From NCBI GenBank assembly GCA_014871385.1, contig CM026426.1:105683281-105747280 (forward strand): 64,000 nucleotides of DNA. The letters run 5' to 3'. Position numbers and translations under genes: made by a program. Below the pieces are notes generated by a model. It saw nothing but the letters and a program-made list of their open reading frames with translations. It ran no database searches and was not told where the DNA came from. Positions 46,370 to 57,780 of this stretch are shown here, piece after piece; position 1 is the first letter of the stretch; each line of letters starts with the position of its first letter. This DNA is from Ceratodon purpureus (taxonomy: Eukaryota > Streptophyta > Bryopsida > Pseudoditrichales > Ditrichaceae).

Positions 46370-47900
46370 AGACCACCAAACCCAAGGGCAGGCAGTAGTC
46401 AACAGAGGAGTTATGGTGATCAACCACCGTGTTGCTTTTTGTGTGGAGGAGCAGACCACAGAAGCTGGAACTGCCCCAAGAAGGCACAATGGGATCAATT
46501 TTTAGCTGACCAAGAGAAGACGAACAAAAAACAGGATCACCATGTGAGCAATGTGGAAATTGAATGGCTGGATGAGCCACAGGACCTAGTGGACGTGGCC
46601 AGTATGACCAGGGCCCAAACGAAGAAGGAAGGATTACCTCCTATTGAAGACCAGTCCAAGGAACCAGAACCAAGGAAGGCCCAGACCAAGGAAGACTTGA
46701 AGGAGGAAGAACGGCTTAGGGATTCTATGCTAGAAGCCCTGAAAGAGATTCAGCTCAAGGAGGAGCAGGAGGCCAGAGCAGCAGTGCAGACCAAGACTGC
46801 TCACTCACATGAAGCTCAGGAGATGGCTGAAGCAGAGATACAAGACAATGAGTGGGCAGGATTCCCAGATTCTGACGTCCTCAATTACAGCTTAAAGACT
46901 ACTCAACAGGGACCAGGAGTACCTGCAGAAACGAGTACAAGGGGAGACCAGGAGCAGGATTATGCAAACTTGGTGGGCAGGAGGATATTGGCCAGTCCAG
47001 TTACTGTGCCTTTGGGTCAGCTACTACAGATGGCTCCAAACATGATTGAGGTTGTCAAGGCCCATGTGTTTCCGGAGTTAAGGGCCAGTAAGGATTCTGG
47101 TCAAGGCGAAACGGCTGGGGTGGAGCAGATGACCAGAAAAGGAGGTCAACCAGGTCTGATACCCAGCTTGGCAGTAGATGTTGACACAGAATTGCCTATG
47201 TTAACTGTGCAGATTGGCAACAGGACCTTGGACAAGGTATTGCTGGACGGTGGATCTGGTGTCAATCTCATTACTGAAGAGGAGCAGAAGCGTTTAGGAC
47301 TGAAGGACCCACAACCTGCTCCCTACAGATTGAGGATGGCAGACCAGACTGTGGTGGAACCAGTAGGGATAATTAGAAATGTGAAGGTACACATCCATAG
47401 CATTCCTTATCTGATTACACTGACTGTCATCAAGAATAAGGAAGTGAATGAGGAGTATAGCATGCTGTTAGGTCGTCCTTGGTTGATCGATGCAAAAGTC
47501 AATCATGACTGGGGTAGAAATCTGGTCACAATTCGAGGCAACGGGACTGTCAAGACAGTATCATTGAGCCAAAAAAAGGAGTCTGGACCAGATTTACCTG
47601 AGGTATTGGTCTGCTACAACCTTACTGAAGGACTCATCGATGAAGAGGAGGAACATTGGCTGGCCACCAAGCAGGATGTACTGGTCGTTGAGACAGTAGC
47701 ACTGCCCCAAAAAGATGGAGACCAGGACCCGGTGGCAGGAGCAGAAAGAGCCTATCTGGACCAGTTTCTGACAACCATACCAGAGTACTCGACCAAGGGA
47801 CTGGTCGAACAGCAAAAGGGGGATAGTGGTCACACACGCCAAGAAGGGAACAATTTAGATTACCAGGACAGAGCTGGCACCAGAGAGAAGCATACATCAG
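46370..47900 (+). CDS. Gypsy second zinc knuckle and aspartic protease region
   Basis: The frame continues directly from gag past TAG 46367. A second CCHC knuckle, CFLCGGADHRSWNC, lies near 46435. Then comes an acidic, DQ-containing linker and a retropepsin at about 47180-47560, with the active-site motif VLLDGGSGVNLI in place of the usual DTG/DSG, and a typical second part (YSMLLGRPWLIDAKVNHDW). The protease would mature Gag. Downstream, where reverse transcriptase should start, the sequence instead passes at LVEQQKGDSG into the post-integrase ORF: LVNEQKGDS is found after integrase in the minus-strand copy, so this is the deletion joint. Confidence 0.85.
47814..47825 (+). promoter_or_regulatory. 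Internal copy of the polypurine tract core
   Basis: AAAAGGGGGATA, identical to the 3' tract at 49756-49767. It lies at the joint left by the pol deletion and corresponds to 24989-25000 in the minus-strand copy. Confidence 0.45.
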
Positions 47901-49699
47901 GTTCACAAGACCATGACAAGCAAAACAGGACAAGAGAGGACCAGGGAGAAGACCAAGACCAGCAGAGCAAGAGAAGAGAGGACCTGGAGGCAGACCAAGA
48001 TAGTACAGGCCTCAAGGACCAAGACAACAATTTTTTCAAGGATCAGGAAGAAGACCAAGACCATCTGAACAAGACAAGAGAGGACTACGGGGAAGACCAA
48101 GACCACCTGAACAAGACAAGAGAGGACCAGGGAGAAGACCAAGACCAGCAGAGCAAGAAAAGAGAGGACATGGAGGCAGACCAAGACAGTGCAGGCCTCA
48201 AGGACCAAGAGAACAATTTTTTCAAGGATCAGGAAGCAGACGAAGATGAGTGGAGGAGGAACAGAGAGGACCAGGACAGCAAAAATGAAGAGGGACATGA
48301 CAAAGATTAGGAGCAGGAGAACAGGTGGGAAGAGGGCCAGAGTTTAGAAAAAGGAGAGGAGGGCAAAATAGAGGAAAAAATAATAGAAAAAAGAGAAAAA
48401 ATAGAGAAAGTAATCAGAAAAGGGGCAGGAGAGAAAGAAAGGAAGCAGCTAGCAGTATTGTGCGGGGTAGTGGAAATCAGCCCTCTAAAACAAGAACAAG
48501 AGATGGGACAGCAGAAGGAGCGCTATCAGACAAGAGGAGGCGGCAAACAGGGCTTCAGTAGGAGCGGCTGCCAAAGCAGAGAGAAGCAAGAGCATTGTGA
48601 GCCAAGAGGAGGAGGCAGCCAGGATTATAGCAGGAGCGGTTGCCAGGGAGACCAACAGCAAGAGCTTGAAGACCTGAAGAAAGTGGTTGGAGACCAAGAA
48701 GATGAGGCAGCAGCCAAGATAGTGGACCAGAAGAACGGGAGTCTGGAGAACGACCAGCAGGACATCAGTCCAAATGACCAGGAATACAGGGACCAGCCAA
48801 GGTGGACCAGAGATGGAGGAGGTAAGAAAAATAAAAAAGAGAAAAATGAAGGAACTGACCAAGAGAAATGGGACCAGCAAGAGGTAGAACAAGAGCAGCA
48901 AAGATCCAAAGACCAGGCTAGGATGCCACACGGATCTAGAGGAGGACACCAAGTCAAGAGGATGGGTGGGCAGAGGAGTAGTCCAGTACAGCTCTCCAGT
49001 AGCCCAGACATGGTTTTACTGTTGGCACCCACCAGGCAGCTGCCAGTATTAGAGGAGCAGCACCAGGAGCAGCACCAGGAGCAGCACCAAGATCAGCATC
49101 AGGACCAGCCCCAGGACCAGTCCGAGGAGCAGCGCCAGGACCAGGTTATAATGGACCAGCCACAGGAGCAGGATCCTATAGACCAACAGGAGGAGCCAAG
49201 TGTGGATTTATCCACAAGCCAGGTAGACACCACGATCTCAACCAGATTAGGAGGGGCATGGCAGCAGGCACCAGAGGACCAAGTGAGTATCACCAAGGAG
49301 GTAGGCATGTTGGTTCAGCAGTTGCAAGTGGCATTGGCACAAGCATCTCGTGTGCAGGATTTGCAGGAGCAGGAGGATCGGTCTGGCCCCAGCTACCAAG
49401 ACCTTATCAGCTTCAGTCTTACTCAGGAGGAGAAGATTTGGGAGTTGACTAACCAGCTCCAACATGCTCAGCAGCGGTCAGTGGCACTTCAGCAGGCCCA
49501 AGAGAGGGAGAGCCAGGCTTGGGTTGATAAGGGGGTCCAGGCAGAGGTACTGAGGACCAGGAGGATGAAGTTGGAGCTCAAGACCAATGCCCGATTCCAC
49601 AACTTCGACCGATTGGCACTAGAGAATCAGCTGTTGAGTACGAAGAGTACTAGTAGGACCAGTGGTAGACTCGGTTTTAAATTTTTTGACACTTTTTAA
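47826..49699 (+). pseudogene. Post-pol ORF: Asp-Gln-rich repeats and coiled coil
   Basis: The frame from protease runs on to TAG at 48308 and, unchanged, to the stop at 49699. It is extremely rich in DQ and EDQ. A 62-residue block (47931-48116) is directly repeated from 48117 with few changes, and a 14-residue block is repeated inside it. Later parts have HQEQHQEQHQDQ repeats (near 49060). The end is a coiled coil (LTQEEKIWELTNQLQHAQQR) and NARFHNFDRLA, matching the minus-strand copy near 5700. Low complexity and acidity suggest a disordered, perhaps assembly-promoting protein. There is no known domain. Confidence 0.65.
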
Positions 49700-49755
49700 T
49701 TTTTAGCTAACTACATAAAACTTAAAGCCGGAGCATCTAAGGGCAGATGCTGACG

Positions 49756-49767
49756 AAAAGGGGGATA
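49756..49767 (+). promoter_or_regulatory. 3' polypurine tract of the plus-strand gypsy element
   Basis: AAAAGGGGGATA, one base before the TG that opens the 3' LTR. Confidence 0.8.
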
Positions 49768-49768
49768 A

Positions 49769-50407
49769 TGTTAAAGGGATTTTTGGCCTTTTTTACCTAG
49801 GAGCAGTAATTTAGGAGCGAAAACAGTAAAACTGCCAGTAGCAGTAAAGTGCCAGGAGCAGTAAAACAGTTAGTTACTGCAGATTTCTTAGTTATTGCGT
49901 TTTGGATGAAGTTTTGACAGTCGGATGAAAAATCGACTTGGATGAAAAACGGACAGATTGGAGGGCGGCTAGGGTTTGGGGGGGGGTTAGTGAGGAGTGA
50001 GGGTGGCGGATCTCACTCTCTCTCACTCTCTTGCAGAGTTTGTGGTGGCTATGGAGGTTAGGAGGGGGACTTAGAGGTTAGGATGAGGAGGATGGTGTGT
50101 TAGAGCAGATCAGAATCTGCTAGGAGCAGGACTGATTGTATGGAACAGACTTTAATGCTGAAAGTAGACTCTTTTGAGTACATTGAAGTATGTGTAATGA
50201 TTACTAGGGATTTGTGGGAAATGGGGTATTGGGTAGTTGCATTGAGAGCAGTTTGAATGGAGCAGGAACTGGGTTTCTTGAGTACAGCCTAGGAGCAGGA
50301 TCTAGAGGTAGAAATAACTAGGTGGGTACTGAAATTTCTTGGGTTCTCCTTTAGATTTGGACAGTAGACTTAGCTTTTGAAGGGTGAAGCTAAATCACCC
50401 TTTAACA
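49769..50407 (+). repeat. 3' LTR of the plus-strand gypsy element
   Basis: 639 bp from TGTTAAAGGG to CCCTTTAACA. The first 260 bp and last 80 bp resemble the 5' LTR closely, but about 300 bp between them align poorly, far more different than the ends. Confidence 0.92.
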
Positions 50408-52724
50408 TGCATACGGTCTTTGGTTGGAGAAAGAGATTCGCCACGCTGGTCAGAGTGCTCCTCAATAATCAAACTGGTCGGGATTGGGAACGGGACCTTC
50501 AGCACAAGTGGGCTAGACAATGTAGGACAGGTGCAAGCACCAAGGAATGGGCATGTCTTGCAGATCACTACGGCGCAAGAGGAACGGTCCGCCATCTGCG
50601 GACACATACAAGATGAATTCATTAGTTCCAAAATTGTCACAACATTTTATATACAGTCTTGCACACACATTCTATCCTACGGGTTCTCACTGCCACATCA
50701 GAATTCCCGCTACCACACAAGAATACAAACATGAGGGAATAGCAGAGAAAATCGATGCTAACTGGACCACATACCTTTGGTAAGATGCTCGGTTGCTACA
50801 ACTTCAATTTAGGCTGCTTCAATGAATGAGATCCGAACAAGTACCGTGGAACCTGCCCAAGCTCCATCCCAATCACAAGGTCGTTAGCAGGCAATAATGC
50901 CAATGACACAACACCAAGTACCTAGCACCAAGAACAACTAGAAGAAAATGCACTCATTTCTCAAATATCGAGAGCATCAGCAAGAGCAAGGCGACACTGT
51001 AAGAGCAACAAGCACTATAACTGCGGACACGGAGACAAGTTGAATGGATAAGTTCCAACATTGCACAACATGCTCTTCTCGACTAGTGAGTGTCGCAAGA
51101 AGAGTTATAGCAAAGTTCATGCAAGAATGATCAACTCGAAACTCAAACTTTACAGATCTGAAAGATCTCCATCTGCGGCTGCTAACGATCAACCAGAAGT
51201 TGCACACAAATAGCAAGTGCTCAGCACATGACGAGAGTCTACGCTGAAGAGAAGCGAGAGTGGCCTTCCCATAGGTCACTCAAGAGAAACAATCACAATA
51301 GCCGGAAGAGGGATCGACAAAAAAGGAATCATCATATCAAAGAGTTCGCAAGATGAAGAGGGAGAACTGTACCTTGCAGTTGAGCAGATGCAGGGCAATG
51401 ATGGAAAGAATACCGGTGAAGATGGCGCTGGTTACATTGCTTGAAGCGCGTCCAGTACGTTCCTGTTAACACTCCTCACACACCTGGCTGTACTGTCAAA
51501 CACATGAACCTCGCATGTCGCTCGTCCCTTCCCAGAACTGATTCCTTGATAGAGGAGAGCCGATGCTAAAGCACAGATCGACAAAACCTACTACCTACCT
51601 GCGTTAAATTAGCCAAATCGTCTAGTTGAACGGGAATCCATGATGAAGATTCCAACACTACAGTGGGCAACACGAAGCACTTGCAGACCTTCAATCACCC
51701 GGAACTAACCCCACAAACAAAGTGCGTGAGAAAAATACATACCTGCCGACCAAATGAGCAAAGCGTGAAAACAGCATTGTAGACAATGATATTTATAGTA
51801 GGCGTGGTGGTGTCTGGATATGGTGGCGGTCCCAAAAAGGCGGCGGCTACTGGAGAACAGAGTTTCGGCTACAACGGCGGCTACTAGAGAACTGCATGCG
51901 AGATTAGGGCCGGCGGCATTCCACAGAGCCAGGGTCGCGGACCTACCTCGTTGCCTGTGTAGCATCTAGGCCAGCTAAGTTACCCCCTTCCACCCCGACC
52001 GTTTTTGATCAGGTAGAAAATGCACTTTCGGATCCGACAACCAATTTTAGGCAGAGGGTTTATCCACCGACCTCCATTGCGCGCGCCATTCTGCTCCTTG
52101 GTTATTCTTCTATCATTGCTTAGTTACATCCACTTGACTAACTACTTTATCGGCATATAAGAGTAAGCCGTAGATGTACTGCTTAAGCAGTCATTTGGTT
52201 CTTGCTTGTGAAGTTTGATTTGTTGTGATTTAATGTAAACATCAGCAGCAATAAAGTGTTCAAGAATCGTTTATTTTTGGATATAATTTGGGCAAATCCA
52301 AATATACATATAATAAAACAACAAAGACAAAGCTTATAGCGTATATGAGCGTATGATTGGGGTGTGGGGCAAGGTCAGAATCGATTGAATATTAGGGATA
52401 GCATGAGGTTTCCAGGGATTGGGTTAAAAAATCTATTTTAATTGGACACCACTTGTAAAAGACGATCACAACTAAATACATGACGTAATAAATTCTAAAC
52501 CAAAGAGTTGTGCGGTTTTATATAGATTTGAGGTTACATATAAAGGTGGGGTAACATCTAAATGTGGGGTCACATATAATGTGGAATAGCCAATGGTCCT
52601 GAGCCCATTGAAGGAATAAGTAACTAAGTTGTTAAACCTTATATAATGTATTTAAAACGTTAAGTAGCTTAGTTACTTTTGATTTATGCATAATGACTAG
52701 TTATCCACAGTAAATGTTCGGGAC
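50408..52724. other. Anonymous region downstream of the gypsy insertion
   Basis: Open minus-strand frames (about 50640-50400, with FLLRRSDLQDMPIPW in one frame, and 51279-50977) probably continue the gene that the gypsy element interrupted at 42067, but stops are frequent and no domain is visible. From 51.7 kb on there is nothing convincing. CGGATCCGACA occurs at 52029. A short inverted repeat (AAGTAACTAAG near 52619 and its inverse near 52670) could form a hairpin. Confidence 0.3.
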
Positions 52725-52960
52725 CAAGGCCGGCGGATTTTGGAGAACTCCGAATTCAACTGTCGGATCCAACAGCAAAGTTTGAGCATTGCATGATTCC
52801 GCCGGGATTGATATTGAGAAGCTGCGGGTCTGAGCGGCAAGGGTCCGAGCAGGTCCGGTATCAGCTGCCAGGTTTTCAGCTTCCGGAGTCTTAGCAGGAT
52901 CCGACATAAGCATTTTTCAATTAAAGCCGTTGTTCGAGTTTTACAACTACCCATTTGTCA
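52725..52960. repeat. Dispersed repeat, copy 1
   Basis: Shares an ordered series of blocks with 57490-57780: GGCCGGCGGATTT, TGTCGGATCC(A/G)ACAG, GCATTGCA.GAT.CCGCCGGG, AAGCTGCGGGTC, TCAGCTGCC and GATCCGACATAA/GTTCCGACGTAA. The two are clearly the same repeat with insertions and substitutions. No coding potential. Confidence 0.75.
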
Positions 52961-53486
52961 GGGTATCAACAATGGAAGAGCTTGCCTTGCGGCGACTAGA
53001 ATGCATGGATATGGAATGATTACTCATGGCTGAGCACTTTAAATGGGAATAAGACGCAATTGAAAATGGCACTTTACAAAGAAGTACATTCACATTCTAC
53101 CTACGTTTACATTCACATTCTATCTGCGTATCCCATATGATTGGAGGTACTATCTACGTGATGGACGACTATAATACTCTCGAGACTGTGTACAATTCCA
53201 GTGGCGGCGCCTCCTCCAATATCGCCTGGTTTGTTGGACAGGTACAGTAGTGCTGATCAAATGAATCCGAGAGATCGGAAAAATTGATCACTGGAATTGA
53301 AGTGGAGATGGACATCTCAGAAGCATTGGAATACACCAAGAATAGAAGAAATCAATACAAGGTTATATTCCACTTTTGTGGAAAGTGATTTCCACGGTTG
53401 GCACGCCGGAATACTAATTCCGGTAGAAAAATGATAAAAATTAAAATTTTTTGTGTTAGGAACACGGAAGTACTACTTAGATAAAT
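52961..53486. other. Spacer without a recognised gene
   Basis: About 0.5 kb between the dispersed repeat and the LTR-like sequence. A small direct repeat, TACATTCACATTCTA, occurs twice at about 53086-53123. Nothing else recognised. Confidence 0.35.
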
Positions 53487-53964
53487 GTAACAACCGGTTA
53501 AGACAGTTGGCTGAATAAATAAGAGAACCGGAAGGTCAGCCAGGTGAGATCCGGTCGTCTGAGTCGAAGGAGAGGAAGCACCGTCCATGTGACGGAACCC
53601 TGACCCAGCGGACTTAGGGTAACAGCCGGAGGGTGCGATTCACGCGGGAAAAGTGGCTGCGACCATTAAAGCGCCGCCGGCCGCGACCGTTCAATGATGA
53701 AAGGCTACGACCGTCCGTCATGATGGGCTACGAACGGGCGGGAGTGAGTGCAGGTATAAAAGGAGGAAGAGCAACCGTGCTCCTCCTTTCTTTTGTCATT
53801 TTGTGGAGCGCTGGATCCTTGTGTTCCTCGGCGGAGTGCGCAGCTAGGGTTGTGACGGTAGGAGAGAGACGGTGAGACGGAATTGTTTTCCGTTAGTCGA
53901 GGGATTGTGGTGAGGACCGTGCGTGCAGGTGCTACCGGAGTGACAATGAGGAGGACTTAGCAGG
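53487..53964 (+). promoter_or_regulatory. LTR-like promoter region with TATA box
   Basis: TGTAACAACCGG at about 53487 resembles the start of many plant LTRs. A clear TATA box (GTATAAAAGG) lies at about 53754, followed by a GC-rich leader to the ATG at 53965. No second LTR copy was found downstream, so an LTR identity is not proven; it could be an ordinary promoter. Confidence 0.4.
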
Positions 53965-55839
53965 ATGGGTAGGAAGGGGAAAGAGCCGGCCGAGGAGGGA
54001 CAGTTGTTGAAGGTACAACGGGTCATGCCGTTGATGCCGGTAGACGACGGAGAGTGGGAGCTCCTCCGGACCGCCTTAGAGGTCATGGGCTGTGCGTTAC
54101 TATTGGACAAGGCGTGGGGGTGGAGACATTCCCTTCCGGCACAGGAGATCCTCGTCAAGAACCCGGACCATCGAGGAACCATCCGGGGAGAACCAGAGCA
54201 GTGGACGGCACAAGACTGGAGGGATACGTACGGCTTCACCAACGTTGGGGAGGTCTCGGTACCGGAGGCCCGGGACTTCGTGTGGAATTATATCACGGGG
54301 TCCGGAGACAAGAGAGTGGGGTGGGACCTGGACGACATCAAGGATGCGAGAGCCCGGAGGGTAGTAGGGTTTATGAACCCTATTTTCCATCCGGAAAAGC
54401 CCAAACGGATCACCATCAAGTGGACGTCTATTTTCCTTGGAGCCATGGACGGTGAGATCTCCGTAGACTGGGGCCTCATGATAAAGACGATAGTCAACCG
54501 GCAGGTAGCCAACCTCCGGAAGACCAAGAAGCAGGCCACTTGCCTTCCGTCTTTCCTCGTCCACCTCTACCATCACCGGGGACTGTTGAACCCTAAGGAG
54601 ATCCTGGAGTATGACAAACTGAAGAGCATGCAAAGGTACGCTGAACCAAAAGAGGTGTCTGACCAAGAGGATGATGACGACAGTATGGAGGTCTCACCCA
54701 CGCCGGCTAAGGGACCGCGTCCCAACCCGGAGAAGGGACAGCCGTCCGGATCACCTCGGACTCCCACCCCGACCAAGCGGAACCTGAACACTGACATCCT
54801 CAAACCCACCGAACCACCGGACCACACTGGGGACCCGTGCCAAGACTTAGACAACCTTTCGGAGCAGGTGTCGGCGTATGCCGAGTTCCTACAGTCAACT
54901 AGGCAGCTGGAGGGCCGGTTGGCAAAGGAGGTGGTTTCACTTACGGGCACTAACCGGTTGGAAGACTGCCTGGTTATCCTTCGCAAGCACTGGGACCTAG
55001 CCAGTCTACAGGCCAAGCACATTGACCAGCTGGAGCAGTACCCGGAGAGGATCAACAAGCTCCAGCGGGAGGTGCATGATGCCCAAAAGGACTTCAATGA
55101 CGCCTGTGACCGGGGAGCTCATGCCATCTAGTCGGTTGTAGAAGTCAAGGCCACCTTAGCCCTTCCGGTGGACGTGGCCAATCAGTGCGCCGTCTACCAA
55201 GCCTTCTTGACCCGCCAACCGGATCCGGCTCGGAAGTTGATCGTGAAATTCATGCACGACCGGACGCAGGTGATGAGGGACACTTGGTTGCAGATGAGAC
55301 ACTTTGTGGAGATCATCAGCGCCGGAAAGGACGGTCCGTCAAGACCACCAGAGCCACCGCCAGATCGAGAGGAGCCCAGACCATCGGCACCACCCATGGG
55401 CCCGGCACAGGTACTACCTTTAGCCTCTCTGGTACAGTCGACCATCCGTCCAGTGCAACCGGAGCCAGGACAACCGTTGGAGGATCCTATCCCGGATACC
55501 TTGGACAGTTTGCACAATCTGCCCACCCTGGCTGGAATTGAGACTGCTAACCCCGGGAACATCTCTTTGGAACCGGACCAAGGTCCACCACCGGAAGACT
55601 TTGCTCCGGTACAGGGATCTCCGGAACATCTCCAGGTGGATCTCAGCGCAACCCCGGTGGCTGCACGATCTCCCTCCCCGGCGGTCCAGGCAGGACGAGC
55701 CCGGAAGGCTATCGACCAGCCGGCAGCTGATACCCCGAAAGTGGGCCCCTCGCTGAAGAGGCTGAAGAAGGGAGCACAGAAGAAGGAACGACCGGATGAA
55801 ACCCGCCACAGCCCACGGTTCGATAAGAACAAGGAGTAG
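53965..55839 (+). pseudogene. Transposon-associated ORF, single in-frame TAG
   Basis: One frame of 625 codons from ATG 53965 is interrupted only by TAG at 55129-55131. The N-terminal 230 residues look globular (WTAQDWRDTYGFTNVGE, ARDFVWNYITGSG, then ITIKWTSIFLGAMDGE and SFLVHLYHHRGLL). They resemble in layout the post-integrase ORF of the minus-strand gypsy element and the putative plant transposon proteins found in other plants. A Pro/Thr-rich linker, a coiled coil (LEQYPERINKLQREVH), a second helical part and a basic tail (SLKRLKKGAQKKERP) follow. There is no polymerase nearby. GC content and codon use (many CCG and CGG) differ from the AT-rich surroundings. It is most likely the coding part of a non-autonomous or truncated LTR element; a domesticated gene is less likely. 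Confidence 0.5.
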
Positions 55840-57489
55840 AAGTTAGGATAAGGACCGGATAAAATGGCAGCGACTACCGATGGGGCTCAAGTGCACCCGG
55901 CTGTCAATCCGGATAGATAGCGGCAGTAACTAGGAATAGAAGGCGGCCACCGGTCCGAGATTCCCGGATCCAAGATCCGGAATTTCTGGATCTCGGTTGG
56001 CCACTTGGTTGCTTTAGGACCGATAGGTTTTAGTACTTAAGCTGGACGTTTTTCCAAGGCCGGGGCCTTGTTTTGTACGCCGTTTTGTTGTTGCAATTGA
56101 GAATATACTTTTGGATTTGTTGTGTCAACCGGTTGCTGACAGGTCCGTTACCTTCTGGTTTGTTGGTACTATTGTCTTCAGTAGGGTTCCGGAGGAGTGT
56201 TGAACAGTGGGATAGTTTGGAGAGCGCCCGGAGAGATTGGGAAGGTGCGAAGCGTCGAGTGTTGACGGTTTTCAGTCCCGGAAGGAGCCTGGAGGGGAGG
56301 AGAGACGTACTGCAGCAGGGCTGGTAGTCTTAAGGACACGGAGGGCCGTGTGTACACCGGGATCCAGAAACGGACCGGTCGCTTCTTGTAGATGGGATAA
56401 AAGCCGGATATCCTACTACAAACCAATCCGGAAGGGAGATGATATACTTAGGCTACCGTACAACCGTAAGGTGATGTCGTTATAGTATGATTTCCGTATC
56501 CATAACCGGCACTGAGTAGCTATCCGGACCGGTACCTAGCCATACGGAAGGATTATTACTCCACTCTCCGGGTGGTAGATAGGAACAGTGGGGTGTCCAG
56601 CCACTTTAAGTCACGAGACGGTGGAGAATCTAGCCACTTGAAAGGATAGACGGATCAGTGGGAACCGGCCACTAGTCTAAAAAGCCGGAAAATAGGAACG
56701 AGGCAAAAACTACCGGACCAGACCGACCGGTCAAGAGACGGAAGACGATTGGATTCAGGTGGTGATTTCCGTTATGATCTAAAAAGAGGAAAACTATAGG
56801 TCTTCGTGGGAACAAACACGGAGTGATTTACTTTGGAGGGTATTTAGAGTGAATTAAGTGCCTTCCGGAGGAATACGGGTACCACGTCGTGCTACAACTT
56901 TTAAATGAGAGGTGAGCAAATAATCAAGAGGCAGAAGTCATCTTTGTAAATCAGTGATATCTTAGGTCTAGGGTACTATTAATAAAGTACCTCGGTCTCA
57001 ACTGGAGTCGGTACTTCATCACGGCTCTCCATTGTTTTCCTCAGAGGACTCCTAATTCATAACCAATGTAATGATTAATAGAATTAATAGCATTCTTCAA
57101 GCAATGAAGAACAGCCTCGGCCCCCCACCTCCATAGCCAAATTGGGTAATCACACACAAAGAAACAGAGAAATGCGAGGCAAGGAGAGGCTTCATCGGCC
57201 CTCTTGTGCCTCGGCCTTCCACCTCCAAATGCATACATACAAATGCAAATATACCAATGCGAGGCCGAGAGAGGAGAAATTAACAATAAGTCAATAAAAG
57301 TGAACAACAAAAAAGCGTAGAGAATGAGACTCACCGAGAAGGATCAAACAGAAGGTGACAAACTAAGGAAAGTGAATCATTATTTATAGTATGAAGTCAG
57401 GGCACGAGGGCCGCGGCGGCTAGGTCAGTGGATAAGGGAAATGGATGATCGGGAGCCAAACCATGGGATGGGCACAAGGTCGTGGAGGC
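55840..57489. other. GC-rich trailer and spacer without a recognised gene
   Basis: 55840-56960 keeps the CCGG-rich composition of the ORF before it and is probably its element's 3' untranslated part. Polypurine stretches occur but no LTR end could be set. 57041-57334 contains a minus-strand frame with no domain and repeated GAGGC(C/A)GAG blocks. Confidence 0.3.
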
Positions 57490-57780
57490 CGAGACCGAGG
57501 CCGGCGGATTTCGAAGAGGCCAGATTTCCATTGTCGGATCCGACAGCCATGTTTACGCATTGCACGATGCCGCCGGGGTTGGTATTTAGAAGCTGCGGGT
57601 CACAGTAACCGGGTTTCAGCATCCTGGATATAAGGTGCTGGGATCTGAGCTGCCCGGGTAGCAGTTGCCGTAGACCCTAAACCTGAGCTGCCCGGGTATC
57701 AGCTGCCGGATCTGAGCTGCAAAAGTCTAAGCGGGTTCCGACGTAATCACTTTTTAATAAACCGAATAACGCAAGGGCCA
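57490..57780. repeat. Dispersed repeat, copy 2
   Basis: Same repeat as 52725-52960. This copy has the perfect palindrome TGTCGGATCCGACA at 57532-57545 and an internal duplication of GAGCTGCCCGGGTA(G/T)CAG (about 57646 and 57684), which makes it longer. Confidence 0.75.

Larger units (their letters stand above)
42068..50407 (+). mobile_element. Ty3/gypsy LTR element with both LTRs but no reverse transcriptase or integrase
   Basis: TGTTAAAGGG starts both LTRs and CCCTTTAACA ends both. Between them lie a leader with tandem repeats, gag with coiled coil, Retrotrans_gag and two zinc knuckles, an aspartic protease, then a DQ-rich and coiled-coil ORF, and a polypurine tract. Reverse transcriptase, RNase H and integrase are absent. 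The upstream flank is CATGC; the downstream flank reads TGC right after the LTR's final CA, which fits a 5-bp duplication with loss of one CA. All three stops in the 1,900-codon frame are TAG. The element would need another copy's pol enzymes to move. Confidence 0.92.

Noticed and set aside
53965..55839. Overlapping frames on both strands, for example 54666-54100 minus and 55832-55194 minus
   Set aside because: They mirror the GC-rich plus-strand ORF in other frames and carry no domain; the plus frame has the coding-like pattern.
56000..57000. A second LTR matching 53487-53964
   Set aside because: No copy of the TATA block or the TGTAACAACCGG start was found downstream, so an LTR pair is not claimed.
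57041..57334. 97-residue minus-strand ORF
   Set aside because: No domain, Cys- and Trp-rich chance composition, and it lies among repeated GAGGCCGAG-type blocks.
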